Of a DNA stretch of 64,000 bases, positions 46,173 through 56,546 are shown one piece after another. The translations under genes were made by a program, and so were the position numbers. The stretch comes from Trileptium ribeirensis (Eukaryota; Nematoda; Enoplea; Enoplida; Thoracostomopsidae): the NCBI GenBank assembly GCA_030248225.1, contig JASANE010030260.1, forward strand, positions 62,001-126,000, read 5' to 3'. Numbering within the stretch: the stretch's first letter is position 1; every line of letters begins with the position of its first letter. The notes under the pieces were generated by a model. That model had not been told where the DNA came from. It made no database searches and worked only from the letters and a program-made list of their open reading frames with translations.

Positions 46173-47507
46173 ATGGACAACAGCGTTCGGAAACGCGGTG
46201 AGGACCAAAAGCACGACAACAGCGTTCGGCGACGCAGTGACAGCCAACTGGGCCATGGCGTTCGGCGACGCAATGGCGACGACACCAGACGCTCCGAAGG
46301 CGGTCCAGCCCGACGGTTATCAACAACCGGCCATTCGCTCCGCCCGAAGCAACTACGTACCCCCTGCCCAACATCCCGACCTACCATGTCGACTTGCCGC
46401 AGCCGTACGTTCCGTTCCTATCGCACGGCACCGAATGGCCGGAGCTTTCCAACATGCACGAAGCTCCGACACCTTTTCCATCATGACGGTACAACGGCCC
46501 CAACCGTCGAACAACATTATCAGGTAAGAGTGCTTCTAGTGCTTGGCCTGATAGAAGCGGCCAAAGAACTCATGGACATGGTCGGCACGCCGCAACAAAT
46601 AAAAGCAAGGACACGGGCGCTAAAGGACAAGTTGATCGACAACATAACAAGTGCACGGCTCAAACCCCTGCTTGAGCACATCATGCGGCCAATACTGCTC
46701 CGTAAATTCACTATCCCTAGCTACGAGCGGATCCTACATCTACCCGGCAATCGACCGCTCTTGGAGGTAACCAACGATACCTTCTGGGGCATCGGACGCA
46801 CAATGCAGCAGTTGCGGCAGGGCGAACAACCCAGACACTGTCACAACGTCATTGGTCGAGTTCTGGAGGAGGTGCCGGAATACCTCACCTCTGGATACGC
46901 TTGCTGGCCGCACGTCATAATCATGGGCGATGCGCTCACGCTGCCGTTGCTAGAAATAGCCAACGACAACAAGTGGCTAGTCTGCGCATGGCCCGGAACC
47001 ACGCTGATACGCATGATCCAACTCGCCAGCGCTGTCTTGACGCCACTGACTAAATGCGTCATCTTACTTGGAAGCTACCAACACATTTACCGGAAGGCGC
47101 AACTGGAGCAGCTCCATGCGACCAACCCAAATGCAGCCTTCAAGAAGATAAAGCGCCATCTAGGGATGCTATCGCGGCGAGTACCAGCACGAACGCCCGT
47201 GATTGTCGCACCGCCGATACCCCGATGGGCCGCGACTAACCAAGACGCAATGTCTTGGACGGTCGAATTCAAACGAATAGTCGCCAACCATCGGCATCAG
47301 CACGACGCATTCCACAACGTCTACTTTCCGAACTGGCCAATCGCTTTTAACGCCGCTGACGCCTGGGAACGAGACGAACTGCACATGGAATGGCAGGAGC
47401 GCCCACAGTTCGAGGAACCAATGGTTTCCAAGTACTGCTTGCGTAATTTGCGGGAATGGGTCGGCCAATTGGTGCGCGATGCCAAACTCGGACGTTTAAC
47501 GCGGTAG
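46173..47507 (+). CDS. accessory gene 2: NADAR-like domain plus SGNH-like domain
   Basis: The 444-codon frame is open from 46173, but its first 100 residues (Arg/Ser-rich) are probably out of frame: the homologue of gene 1's N-terminus is read in frame 2 up to about 46470. From residue 102 the match to NADAR is strong: TVEQHYQ (as SEHYFQ), IMRPILLRKFTIPSYERIL, LLEVTNDTFWGIG (D.FWGIG, 202-208) and HNVIGRVLEEV (224-234). An SGNH-like part follows (246-306: WPHVIIMGDALTLPLL, WPGTTLIRMI, CVILLGSYQHIY), in which Ala replaces the nucleophilic Ser, so hydrolase activity is unlikely. A conserved 110-residue tail shared with gene 1 ends in LREWVGQLVRDAKLGRLTR. A splice-acceptor-like TATTATTACAG abuts the ATG at 46173. 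An ADP-ribose-handling role in the element's life cycle, perhaps against host PARP-type defence, is inference. Confidence 0.6.
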   Translation: MDNSVRKRGEDQKHDNSVRRRSDSQLGHGVRRRNGDDTRRSEGGPARRLSTTGHSLRPKQLRTPCPTSRPTMSTCRSRTFRSYRTAPNGRSFPTCTKLRHLFHHDGTTAPTVEQHYQVRVLLVLGLIEAAKELMDMVGTPQQIKARTRALKDKLIDNITSARLKPLLEHIMRPILLRKFTIPSYERILHLPGNRPLLEVTNDTFWGIGRTMQQLRQGEQPRHCHNVIGRVLEEVPEYLTSGYACWPHVIIMGDALTLPLLEIANDNKWLVCAWPGTTLIRMIQLASAVLTPLTKCVILLGSYQHIYRKAQLEQLHATNPNAAFKKIKRHLGMLSRRVPARTPVIVAPPIPRWAATNQDAMSWTVEFKRIVANHRHQHDAFHNVYFPNWPIAFNAADAWERDELHMEWQERPQFEEPMVSKYCLRNLREWVGQLVRDAKLGRLTR

Positions 47508-49336
47508 CCGAGTAAAATAAGGGACATAAAGCATGAACCACCAGAGAAGTAGGAGTAAGCGTGCAAGCATTTAGAAAAAAACCTAGGTGGAGGATAAGGA
47601 TGATTGGAACAAGAAGGGCGAGAAATGACGAGCTGCGTCTAACATGAACACGGTATAGCGAATAACCGGTAGGATAGCACAGAGAACGCAGAGTAGTGCA
47701 CTAATGCAAATTACCAAACGGTGCATTGCGAACGGACCAAAACCACTCCTGAATGACCTAATAATAGGAAAGCTTGTTACTTAAATTAGATCGAATAAAG
47801 TTTAACTCCAATGCAAACTAAAGTAGTCAGACTAAATACCACAAGTGTTATAAATAGCTCCCAAATACCGTAATAACATCTATTACCAACATTAGAGCGA
47901 ATTGAGCAAAACCCAATTAGGAATTATCAAGCGAAACTACCGAAACTTCAATAAATGGGAACTTCTGGTATTTGGTACCCCGGCAGCCGGATCGTTTCCT
48001 GGGGGTTCCTTGAATCTAGGGCATGGGACCAACCCTGTCCAGAACTTTGGAGGTACGTGCTGAAAAGTGTAATAATTTGCAACTATATATATATAATGTT
48101 GTGTTATATATTGTTATGTTACATGCGGCATATATTCGGTCTCATAAGTAATAATGAATGGTATTTTTCCGGAAATACAGTTTTCAAAGACACAAAATTT
48201 TACAATCAGGCATAAAATATTATAGGCCATCAGGGAAAACGTCCAAAATTACCGAAAATAAAGGGAGAAGGGACGCGTTTTTGGTGATAACCAAACAGTT
48301 TGATCGTCCTTATACCCTCGTTTTAGTAAACTTTAACAAATCTTTCGGAAATTTTCGGAGAATTTTTTTGAAATTCACTGTAATTTTAAGCTCAAACGGG
48401 CTAAATTTCCAAATTTCATACTTATTTTACTTCATTGATATCGAGAGCTGCACATCACATGGAACTAATCATGCAAAATTTTCACTTTCTCTTCATATCT
48501 CGACAAATTTAACTTACTACCATAAGTAAGGAGTCTATAAAATCCAAAAAATTTTAAGAGATGTAACAGCCCGAGTTTTTGTCGAATCCTCAATATTCAA
48601 AATCAGGCCATAAGGGCCTCAAAATTCAACGGATAAAGGGTGATCGGATACCGGTGGAGCGTGGTCCGGACTATAACTTGTGCATTATTGTTTCGTTGTT
48701 ATCAAATAAACTCCATGTCATCATTGTATTGTGTTGATACGGTCACGCTCCACCAGCCCGAGGTGCGCGAGGTGATTCCGCACCAAAATCGAATCAGAAT
48801 CTTAGGGTTAGAGTATCCGATCGGTCCCAGGATTGCTATCGTTTATAAAAAAACATTGTATTTATTATTGTGTGGAGTATCGGCATTGGAATGTGGTGCG
48901 GACGCGTAGTCGGATCGGGCGGGCACAAGGGGGAGAGATTTCGCGTTCCGACTTAACACTTTTGTCGATTAGGTGCCCCAGGGTCGATTCCGGTGCGCAT
49001 CCGTAGGCCGTAACGTATATATATATATGTACGTTTTGCTATGTAATAAATAATGTATACCGTGTATGTGTCCGGGTGTCAGGATGGGTCGGGGTGTTGT
49101 GCGAAACCATCATGACAAAATGCGTTTTTGAGCTTTCTAATGTTTTGGGACCTGGCAAGATCTATCCTGACACGCCGGGCAAGAAAACCGTTATTTCATT
49201 ATCACTCTATTTCATATATGTTTTTGAAGGGACGTTTTGAATACGTAGGAAGAATGATAAAATCGATCTAATATGACAAAATTTTCATTTTTCAAAGGGT
49301 ATAAGAATGTTGGAATTATGGGGGTTTTTATAGATT
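47508..49336. other. non-coding 3' region of the retroelement, no ORF
   Basis: No coding sequence recognised. A TATA-like TATAAATA at 47849-47856 and AATAAA at 47950-47955 stand 94 nt apart, the spacing seen inside LTRs, and a purine-rich AACAAGAAGGGCGAGAAATG ends at 47626. This could be the 3' LTR (about 47625-47970), but I found no matching copy upstream of 33.6 kb. An (AT)n run lies at 49015-49028. Confidence 0.3.
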
Positions 49337-49353
49337 TCAAACAAAAAGGGGGA
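49337..49353 (+). other. polypurine tract-like sequence, distal copy
   Basis: TCAAACAAAAAGGGGGA, exactly as at 44579-44595. If it is the 3' tract, the 3' LTR should start at about 49354. Confidence 0.4.
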
Positions 49354-49837
49354 CATTAAACTATCATCAGGACTCTATAGGGGCTTCAAAATTTCTCGTT
49401 CGGGTCAACCTAACCCCAACCCGTAAGCACTTAGGGACTCCCAATCCAGCGTTTAAACTCCCAAACTTTAAGGCCCTCAATCGCTACCCCCGAACCAAAA
49501 CTTCTCGATTTTTGGAGCCCCGCGCTTTAATTGGGCCCTATACTAACCATTTCACAGAAAACCGGGGACACCCGCCCCGACGGAACTCCACAGGACCCCC
49601 ATAACTCAGTTGGAACCCAAATTTTGCCTATCGTGCACGCATTTAACTGCCTCTAGCGGGTTTCTTAGGGTACTTACATTCAATTTAAAGTTCTCATAAG
49701 CAGGCGACCAGCCAGGGCATGGATATGATCCCGCCCCCGGCCGCCTACTCCCTTCCGTTCCTGAAATATAAACAAACATAACAAAAAATTTAATGCACAA
49801 AAAGCGCCCGAAGCGCCGATATATTTTGTTATTTTCG

Positions 49838-49865
49838 AAACCTCGCGCCGACCAGCGCGAGGTTT
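49838..49865. other. perfect GC-rich hairpin 1
   Basis: AAACCTCGCGC (49838-49848) pairs perfectly with GCGCGAGGTTT (49855-49865), loop CGACCA. An 11-bp stem in an AT-rich setting. Confidence 0.8.
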
Positions 49866-50173
49866 AGTTGTTTACGGGCTTTCTTGGCACCCTTCGGCCA
49901 CTGCCCAACTAATGTCCACGTCAAATTTATATTCTGTTGCCGCGACATCGTCTTTCTTTGTGTTGTTTGCCGCCACTGGCGTATAGTTAGTGCTGTTTAA
50001 AATAGCTGTTGTTTTTGTGCCTTTATGTACGTACGTTGTTTAGAGCCATCGGGAGCCAGTCCAACATAGGTTTTTAAAATTTGGCGGTTGTCGCCACTAA
50101 GTAGGCCTTTTCTTGTTTTCGTGCACGAGCTTTGTCTTTCTAAATTTTTCTCTGTTTCTTGCGTTTGGCGATG

Positions 50174-50221
50174 CCAGGGGAGGTTGCCCACCGTGCCCCC
50201 ACGGTGGAGAGCCTCCCCTGG
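50174..50221. other. two-tier GC-rich hairpin 2
   Basis: Outer stem CCAGGGGAGG / CCTCCCCTGG (50174-50183 with 50212-50221) and inner stem CCACCGTG / CACGGTGG (50188-50195 with 50200-50207), loop CCCC. Both stems are perfect, separated by 4-nt internal loops. Confidence 0.8.
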
Positions 50222-50382
50222 TTGGAGCTTCTTTTCAGTCATGCAGAGGGCCGCCTTTGCAGGCGTTGGAGTGTCGGAAGGATGCTCCGCGCGCCCGTAA
50301 AGGACGGCCCCGTTAAAATTCGCAAAATTACACCGATTTGTGCGAAAAATTCTATGTGCACATGTTTTCGACTGGTTCCCCG

Positions 50383-50421
50383 CTCCCCGGACGTTATTTC
50401 TCTGTTCTCCAGTCCGGGGAG
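50383..50421. other. GC-rich hairpin 3
   Basis: CTCCCCGGAC (50383-50392) and GTCCGGGGAG (50412-50421) form a perfect 10-bp stem with a 19-nt loop. A weaker TTCGCA/TGCGAA pair lies just before, at about 50317-50346. Confidence 0.75.
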
Positions 50422-51067
50422 TGTGCAAAAGTTTTATCCTAGGGCAACTCCCGTGGAGTAAAATTTCTATTCTAATGCAAAAATTTAGTAATTAGGAATT
50501 GGTGCTTCTAAGGCAAACGAGGATGGAAGAAATTTTGCTGTAAGGCATAGGATCCAGTTCTCCGAGGGGCATTCAAATTGGTGCATAGGTTAAAAAGGGA
50601 AACTTTTATACTGCGATCAGTTCAGCCGAACTTCATAGGTGGTTATAGGAGTGACCCGGGGGACGTGGCCGTTTGCATCCTCGGGTGATACGCGTTGTCC
50701 CCAATTGTCTGAAATCGAGCAACAGCGTCGAATCCCCATTCGTTCGCTGGTTCTTCTGTCTTTTATTAGAGTACGATGCAAACGACTGCGGACTTGAACG
50801 AGACGAAATTTTAAGAGGCTCTCTAGTTAAGCAGAGAACGAAACAGGGACTGGAGCTGGCGGTGAACTAAAATGCTCTGAGCGTCGGTAGGACGTGGGTT
50901 TTCAAACCGTGCAACTACGGGGAAAATTCAGGTCGCTACCCTCTTCCGGAGCCATCTGGGAGTGAGTTCGAAAGTAGTCGAGCTTTTCGCGGACCGCTCC
51001 AGCCTCTGTCGCAAATGCATTAAAGTTTAGGGACCTTCAGCCTTGTCTTTCATCTGGAGTTTGCGCT

Positions 51068-54000
51068 ACATAGGGTGAAAACTTGTAAAGGTTAAATAGG
51101 TGCACTTTATGTTCCAAAATGAGCGGAACTGGGGAGTTCTTGGGAATTCGATTTTGGCTTTCATAAAATTAGTGGATTAAAGCAATCAAGCATCGTTTAA
51201 GGGTAGCGTTTTCATAAAGACATAACATTCGGGCTATCTTGCAGGATACCCGGTTTTAATACTGTTGAGATATAAATGTTGTAAATAGATTGCGGTACGC
51301 CCCGATTGGGCGATGTTTATAATGTGTGCGCAATATAATGGAAAATGATTCAACAGTAAATGAGTTGAGTTGTGTACAATCTATTAAAGCAGTTCGGAAT
51401 GTACTTCACTCTCTGACCCCGGTAGGAATTGTGGAAATCAGCTTCAGCCAAACCCCGCTTCAACCGAACCTCCTAGGGATCTCGAAACCAATTAGCTCGA
51501 TGCTGCAATGAGCCAAGCTTCCGCAACCCTGAGCCTCATCGGTTTAATCCACTGATCCCAGCTCTCTCGCATGCACCCGCTCTTCCAAACCCGAGCTGGC
51601 AACCCCTCTATACCCCGCATCGTCTGTATTCGTCTGTGCTATCAGGTGTGCCCCGCCGCGAACCACCCATAATCTATTGTCGCTCTGCTTAGCACGCCCC
51701 CCGACTTATGGCGTTAGTAGTTAGAATCTTGATATTTAAGGGACTGGGGCCCTCGCCTCAGTGCCCTAATGCTACTGTAAGTAATCAAATTCCGGGAACC
51801 TATCTCGACTAGTCCCTCTAGGATTGACATGTGCCTATGGTCTAGGTTTTAGTGCCGGTCGTGCAACGCTCTAACATTGGGAACGGGTCAATAGTGCATA
51901 GGGACACACTAACGGGGAAGCTTGCCAATGCTATTCTAGGACCAGATAACCCCGCTCAGGGGATTAAGTGGATAATGAGGGCAAGGCGAGTCAGCCTTTT
52001 ATTACCTGTGAGCAGGCTTAGGGGTTGACTCTCCCTCGGGGGACTTTCATACCACTAGACACGTGGGCCAATATAGGGGCCAGGCCGAACACCCTGGTTA
52101 ACCCGCCGGCAGCCTACTAAGCAAAGCGGTTCCCTCAGGTCATCGCGTGGATCACCGGGAAGTCTTGGAAGCCGGGGTTGTCCGGGCACCACACCAAGGA
52201 AAATGGTGGTGCAGCTGGGATCCTTAGGGCCAGAACTGGTCCTAGTACACAATAGATATATAACACGCGGAACTTTCACTAGGTTAAGCTATTCGCTCGG
52301 TTCCCCGGTTAAGGCAAGCAAATTAGGCATGTTTAGTTTGAAGAGGATACCCGTGGCGTAACAAACACCAATTTAGTGCTCTGTGGGATATAATTAACGG
52401 CTTCCCAACTACCGTTGAACCTTTAGTGCACTAAATCCGCTTTTTGTGCAAAACACTTCTTTATATATAGAAAAAATTCTATTCTGTTAATTTATCGCGG
52501 AAATGTTTATGGGTTTTGTCTTGTGGCGAAATTAGACGTTTAGATATTTATAATCCTGGTTTTTCAACAATCTATTAAGAGTCCAAATTTCATGGTAGTT
52601 GGGAATTCTGCGATGTGGGTGTTCGGTATTTGATAGATGTAGAGCTAATTGGCCGTCTTCCAACAAAGAAAACAAAAATGTTTATTTTACGCAGGGTGGC
52701 TTAAACTTTGAAGCCGCAAAAAGCTGTTTCTTTTCCAACGAAGTTATATTTCAGACATGAAGCGTTTCGCTTGGGCAAATCTGATGTGTTATAATAGATT
52801 CACAGCAACTGGAAGTAACTATGGAAAAAAATTTTAAAAGTCTCCGGCATCAAATATTTGGTACTTCATTACAGCACGTTTAAATCGAAACAATGCGTTC
52901 TTTTTAGAATTTATGCAAAAAGTATTTGAATAAGCTGTCAGTGTTGTATTTTTCAGTTACGTTACGGTAATGTTAAAGGAATATTTTTATCGCTTTGTTA
53001 GTGGACTGAATATGATTAAAGTAGTAAAGTTCCATATGGACCTCTCTGGTCTTCCGTATGGGTTAGTTTAGGCCCAAAAGGTCTCAACGTTCAAGTTGTA
53101 TTTTTCATTGTAACTAAGTAATGATTGATTAGCTTGCGTGGCAAATGCCGTGAAAATTTCTTGCAAATTTGGAGTTGTGTCAGACCATGTGTTGGACGTA
53201 AAATTTGATTCGGCAGAAGAACTTATATTTGATTTGGTGTTGATCTGAAAAACTCAGGCTCATGATGGCTTATTCGGTGCAATCGCTCCGGTTTAGAGAT
53301 TAATAGGAACCCACTTTCGAAGATATACCAGGTGAAAACCCGAGCAAAGATCAGACCGACGGAAATCGCCCAGATTCTCGACTGATGTGCGCACGTCCTT
53401 CAAATCACACAAATGGTAAGTTTGGAACACGCGTGTGCCCTCCCGTCAGAATCACCTTTTATCAAGGGACCGCTAAATTCTACAATACTCGTCAGAAACG
53501 AGAGCTGTTCCTTCGATGTTTGTTCTGAAAAAATTTAAATTATGTACAAAAGCTACTCAAAATTTGTTTCATGTCTTCAGTGCACTCTTCTCCAAATTGT
53601 TGGAAGTCTCATTGAACTTTGTTGGAGAGTTATTTTTGGATAAATGAAGCTTTGTTCGACTTCCAAGGGAGATTCCTTTGTTGAAGCGTAATGCTCATTT
53701 CTGACTAGTATCTGTAAATATTTACCAGCAGCAATGCAGTAATTTGCCCGTTTTACCAATGTTCCCATCGCTATGCCAGAAAATGAAACAATTCATAGGT
53801 TTGGGGGGGTTACCACCGCCCCTTTAATCAAAGGCTCATATATACGAGTTTAGCTACACGCCAACTCTTGGACTAAATATGATATCGAAAGCTGTGCAGT
53901 ATGCCCTATGCCTCTTAAGGTTACATTGGTCCGCGCGTTCTGTAACTTCATTCGTTTAGTTAGCGAAAACCGAATTTATATTCGCATTAGGACTAGTGAA

Positions 54001-56535
54001 GATGTTAAGGTAGGGAACAGTGATGTATTACGAAAATATATACTATTACGAAAATAACAGCATACTGCGATTTTACTAATTGACGCCAGTACAAAACTTT
54101 ATTCCTAACCGCATTACGATTTTAATAAATAAAGTTGTGTTGTGAAAACCGGCGAGGTTTACAAAAAGCTAATATAGTGCCCAACAGGATTGTACGAGCT
54201 ACATTTGGCACTATTACCAATGTCCTGGCCAAAGTGATTTCTAGCTAGTGCCCAACAGGTCCATACGAGCAACATTTGGCACATTGCCAGGCCCCTGACA
54301 AAAGTGCTCTCTATGAGTAATCAGCGGGTTCATACGACCAACAATTCGCCCTTTGCCATGTTCTGGCAAAAGTGCATTTTACCAGTTCCCAACAGGTCAT
54401 TACCGGCTACATTTGGCATTTTGTTAGGTCCTGGCAAAACTGCTTTCCACCAGTGCCCAGCTGGTCTATATCAGCAACATTTGGCATTTTGCCAGGCCCT
54501 GGCAAAAGTGCTTTCCAAAATAAGTGCCCAGTTGGTCTATACGAGAAAAACATTTAGCGTTTTGCTAGGTCCTAGCAAAAGTACTTTCTACCAGCGCACA
54601 TCTGGTCCATATGAGCAACATTTGGTGTTTTGCTAGGCCTGAGGAAAAGCGCTTTTTACCAAGGCCAGTTGGTCAATATTAGGCAACATTTGGCACATTT
54701 TGCCAGGCCCTGGCAAAAGTGCTTTCTACCAGTGCCGAGCTGGTCTATATGAGCAACATTTAGCGTTTTGCTAGGTCCTAGCAAAAGTGCTTTCTAAAAT
54801 CAGCGAACAACGGGTCCATATGAGACATATTTGGCGTTTTGCTAGGTCCTAGCAAAAGTGCTTTCTACCAGCGCCCCCCCGGTCTATATCAGCAATATTT
54901 GGCATTTTGCCCCATGCCCTGGGCGACAAAAGTGCTTTCTAACTCAACGCACAGCTCGGTCTATTTGAGCAACATTTGGCGCTTTGCTAGGTCCTAGCGA
55001 AAGTGCTTTCTACCACTGCACCGCAGTTCCATACGGGCTACATTTGGGCACTTTGCCAGGTACTGGAAAAGTACGCTTTAATAAGTGATATAGAACTCCA
55101 TCGCGGATTAAACCCAGATTTCATTCAGCAGCTATTCACATAAACGCAATGACTGAAAGATAATTAACAGGAATACCACAACTAAAACATCTCTCACGTA
55201 CATAATCCAAACATATGTTTTAACTTCGTTTTGGTTCCGATGTTTCCGCCAAAAAATAGGCCGATTTATATTTATCGTGGCTAGGCCTTATTCGGAGTTA
55301 CCTTCCTACCCGAGGATCAACAGGAACACCCAAAGAATTAAGTCACAAAAAAGGGTTTTATTTAAAAATCAAAATATTTACAACATTTGCCAATTTTACG
55401 AGCTACTGCACATATCTTTGTTCTCATTTAGATTGTGCTTTGTAGCCTTGGGTCGCTACACTACGTAACAATCGGCAACTAATTACGGCATGGCGTAGTA
55501 AATCGGTGGATTTATTCTTCATCTAAAAGTACGCCAGTATAACGTAAGATTTCTATTTCCGATTGAAAAGAAAAAATAAAATCTAATCAGTTTGACATGT
55601 GTTAAAAAACTAGCTATATCCATGTTTTGTTAATGTTAACGTGAACCGCACTATATATGCAGAGTTAAATACAAAATGTAACGACTTACCTATTCTAACC
55701 GAATTTATCGGCTTCGCAACCGTAATGACGTTCGTGATAATGCAATAGACAAAAACATTCATTTATGCATTTATTTCTTAAAATGGCTTCTCTCAATGAA
55801 TCAGATAATATTGCCTTTCTGGTGCACTGCAGCCTGGTCATAACCTAAAAACACTATTTGACAATAAATGCTCGATTTGTCAATCCATATGGCGCGTCTC
55901 GGGTTCCGAATGCTGCCACAACATTTCCACTGTATGTAACATAGGCCACCACTGAGTAGACAGCAAATTACTCAACTTATATATTTATACGAACTAGCAA
56001 GCTATACATCTGCGCAAGATACTAGTCATATGGTTGTTTGTTATTGACCGGTAGAAATTTCCGTTTCACTAATTTTAAAAATTAGGTGAAATTTCAAGTC
56101 CCGCTCACATCAAATACTTCAACCATTTAACAATAAGTATAACGCAACCAATGCCGTAACCTTATCTCAGAACACAGTTCCCGTTAGCATTATTGACACA
56201 AGTTACACTCCCATACTGATTTAGGAAACTTACAGCCGCATTGGCTAATATTTGAGACAATTTATAGTTGTAGGTAATAGTTCACATGCTGTAATATAGT
56301 CGGAATCGATTCAGTTTCTACAAAGATGCTCCTATTCAAAATTTTTAATTTAAAAAAAACATCAGACCTGGCACGCTATGTCCTGGTTAGTATATCGAGA
56401 ATGGCGTAATCACATTGAATTGGAAAATACGTAACTCAGTACATAAATTTACATAAATTTTGTAAAGTTGAGGAAAGGAACAATTATATTGCGTATGTTT
56501 CAAGTTTAGTTAGAGCTAATTATTTTAGCATATGA
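51068..56535. repeat. left arm of giant inverted repeat
   Basis: From about 51068 (TGAAAACTTGTAAAGGTTAA) to 56535 (TTATTTTAGCATATGA) the sequence is the reverse complement of 64000 back to 58823, with substitutions and indels; sampled segments look about 90% identical by eye. The arm may begin farther left, because the right arm is cut by the window end. Only short open frames occur in either arm and none is a recognised gene. Confidence 0.92.
54180..55075. repeat. tandem repeat with palindromic core in left arm, about 67-bp unit, about 13 copies
   Basis: Units of the form AAAAGTGCTTTCTACCAG, a short variable part, TGGTCTATATGAGCAACATT, TGGC.TTTTGC and a palindrome. The palindrome is GCTAGGTCCTAGC in some units and GCCAGGCCCTGGC in others. 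The same array is mirrored at 60235-61110. Confidence 0.88.
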
Positions 56536-56546
56536 GATACGAAGTA

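Larger units (their letters stand above)
33545..49353 (+). mobile_element. decayed Ty3/gypsy-like retroelement with env upstream of pol and NADAR genes (ends uncertain)
   Basis: In order along the plus strand: a leader with internal duplications; a gag-position ORF (35005); a fusion-protein-like envelope ORF (36382); transmembrane segment and protease (38270-39317); reverse transcriptase (39333) and RNase H (to about 40880); integrase (41349-42760); a long Pro/Ser/Thr-rich tail with PPPY (to 44533); and two related accessory genes (44679 and 46173). Reverse transcriptase, RNase H then integrase with a C-terminal GPY-type module is the Ty3/gypsy order. Many in-frame stops, at least four frameshifts and one deletion make this copy inactive. 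I could not match a 5' LTR with a 3' LTR by eye, so both ends are estimates: left from where LINE and AT-repeat sequence stop, right from a purine tract. Confidence 0.75.

Noticed and set aside
43645..47468. Several long minus-strand frames opposite pol tail and NADAR genes
   Set aside because: Shadows of the plus-strand coding sequence in GC-richer DNA.
47625..47970. Possible 3' LTR with TATA box and AATAAA
   Set aside because: No matching 5' copy was found near 33.6 kb, so it is mentioned only as a possibility.
49997..50428. 143-codon minus-strand frame
   Set aside because: It overlaps perfect GC-rich hairpins, has no recognisable domain and biased composition; the structure explains the open frame better.
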